The notes beneath the pieces are model-generated. The model saw nothing but the letters and a program-made list of their open reading frames with translations. It did not search any database and was not told the DNA's origin. A stretch of DNA of 64,000 nt, taken from NCBI RefSeq assembly GCF_001905735.1, contig NZ_LISW01000007.1:325900-389899 (forward strand), written 5' to 3'. The position numbers and the translations under genes were made by a program. The DNA comes from Streptomyces sp. CB01249. GTDB lineage: Bacteria > Actinomycetota > Actinomycetes > Streptomycetales > Streptomycetaceae. Below are positions 63,943-64,000 of the stretch, one piece after another (the stretch's first letter is position 1; each line of letters begins with the position of its first letter).

Positions 63943-64000
63943 ACTATGAAATTTGAACCAACCGGATAATAACACGGCTGTTCGTTATTTCAGAACTAAC

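Noticed and set aside
1..64000. tRNA genes, riboswitches, LexA or iron boxes
   Set aside because: Intergenic regions were scanned by eye for tRNA T-loops, known riboswitch cores, LexA-type GAAC...GTTC and IdeR/DmdR boxes; none was convincing. A covariance-model search could overturn this.

Overview
The window is a very GC-rich actinobacterial chromosome segment and almost certainly comes from a Streptomyces. It carries bldN-rsbN, a bdtA-like excisionase-fold gene, the rex-hemA-hemC-hemD operon with a Rex operator, the futalosine menaquinone genes, a System II cytochrome c maturation operon, class I LysRS beside ArgRS, and many GTG/TTG starts with 4-base stop/start overlaps. No integrase, transposase, CRISPR array or tRNA was seen. 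The right edge holds a 5S rRNA and its terminator, so the rest of an rrn operon lies just beyond base 64000.

Layout. 0-3 kb: a fatty-acid locus of the FadA2 / FabG4 / HtdX type (thiolase divergent from a two-domain ketoacyl reductase and a MaoC hydratase) with a TetR regulator and a TTACTC-repeat operator. 3.1-5.2 kb: a DAACS symporter preceded by a short Cys-rich leader peptide inside nested inverted repeats, which looks like a cysteine-responsive attenuator in front of a cystine importer. 5.9-11.6 kb: menaquinone genes mqnE, mqnM (UbiX-like), mqnP (UbiA-like) and mqnL (UbiD-like), with an Lrp/AsnC regulator and a rhomboid protease. 13-17.3 kb: resA-ccdA-resB-ccsB. 17.3-20.8 kb: a Tat lipoprotein with a NodB-like fold, a histidine phosphatase and hemL. 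The stretch from 6 to 21 kb therefore supplies quinone, cytochrome c and haem to respiration.

21-34.7 kb is more accessory: ThrE exporter, MFS/MerR pair, AraC, GNAT, NmrA-type SDR with a clear promoter and tandem operator repeats, Mut7-C protein, MarR, YnfA, SDR, a free-standing LAGLIDADG protein convergent with the RNA ligase gene rtcB, and two DUF3558-type lipoproteins. From memory of S. coelicolor numbering, genes left of about 21.5 kb match SCO4494-4468 and genes right of about 36 kb match SCO3303-3331, so a rearrangement junction probably lies in this stretch.

34.8-46.9 kb: a DUF2637 membrane protein, lysS, argS, an RsbW-like ATPase, a phospholipase D/cardiolipin synthase-like enzyme, a choice-of-anchor A protein with an LAxTG sorting signal, a membrane HTH protein, and small DUF4232/DUF3224/membrane genes. 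46.9-53.4 kb: hemB, then hemD, hemC, hemA and rex (all minus strand, overlapping by 4 bases, Rex site upstream), then a glutaredoxin-like gene. 53.5-59.7 kb: HAD phosphatase, developmental sigma factor bldN, its anti-sigma gene rsbN with a sigma-BldN-type promoter, an acyltransferase, a degenerate epimerase, the 32-residue bS22-type ribosomal protein, and bdtA. 59.7-64 kb: a conserved protein, acuC, an MFS gene, a HAD phosphatase and the rrn end.

All calls come from reading the sequence and remembered family knowledge; no database search was run. Start codons were chosen by Shine-Dalgarno spacing, overlap with the upstream gene, or fit to the usual family length, and are flagged where doubtful.
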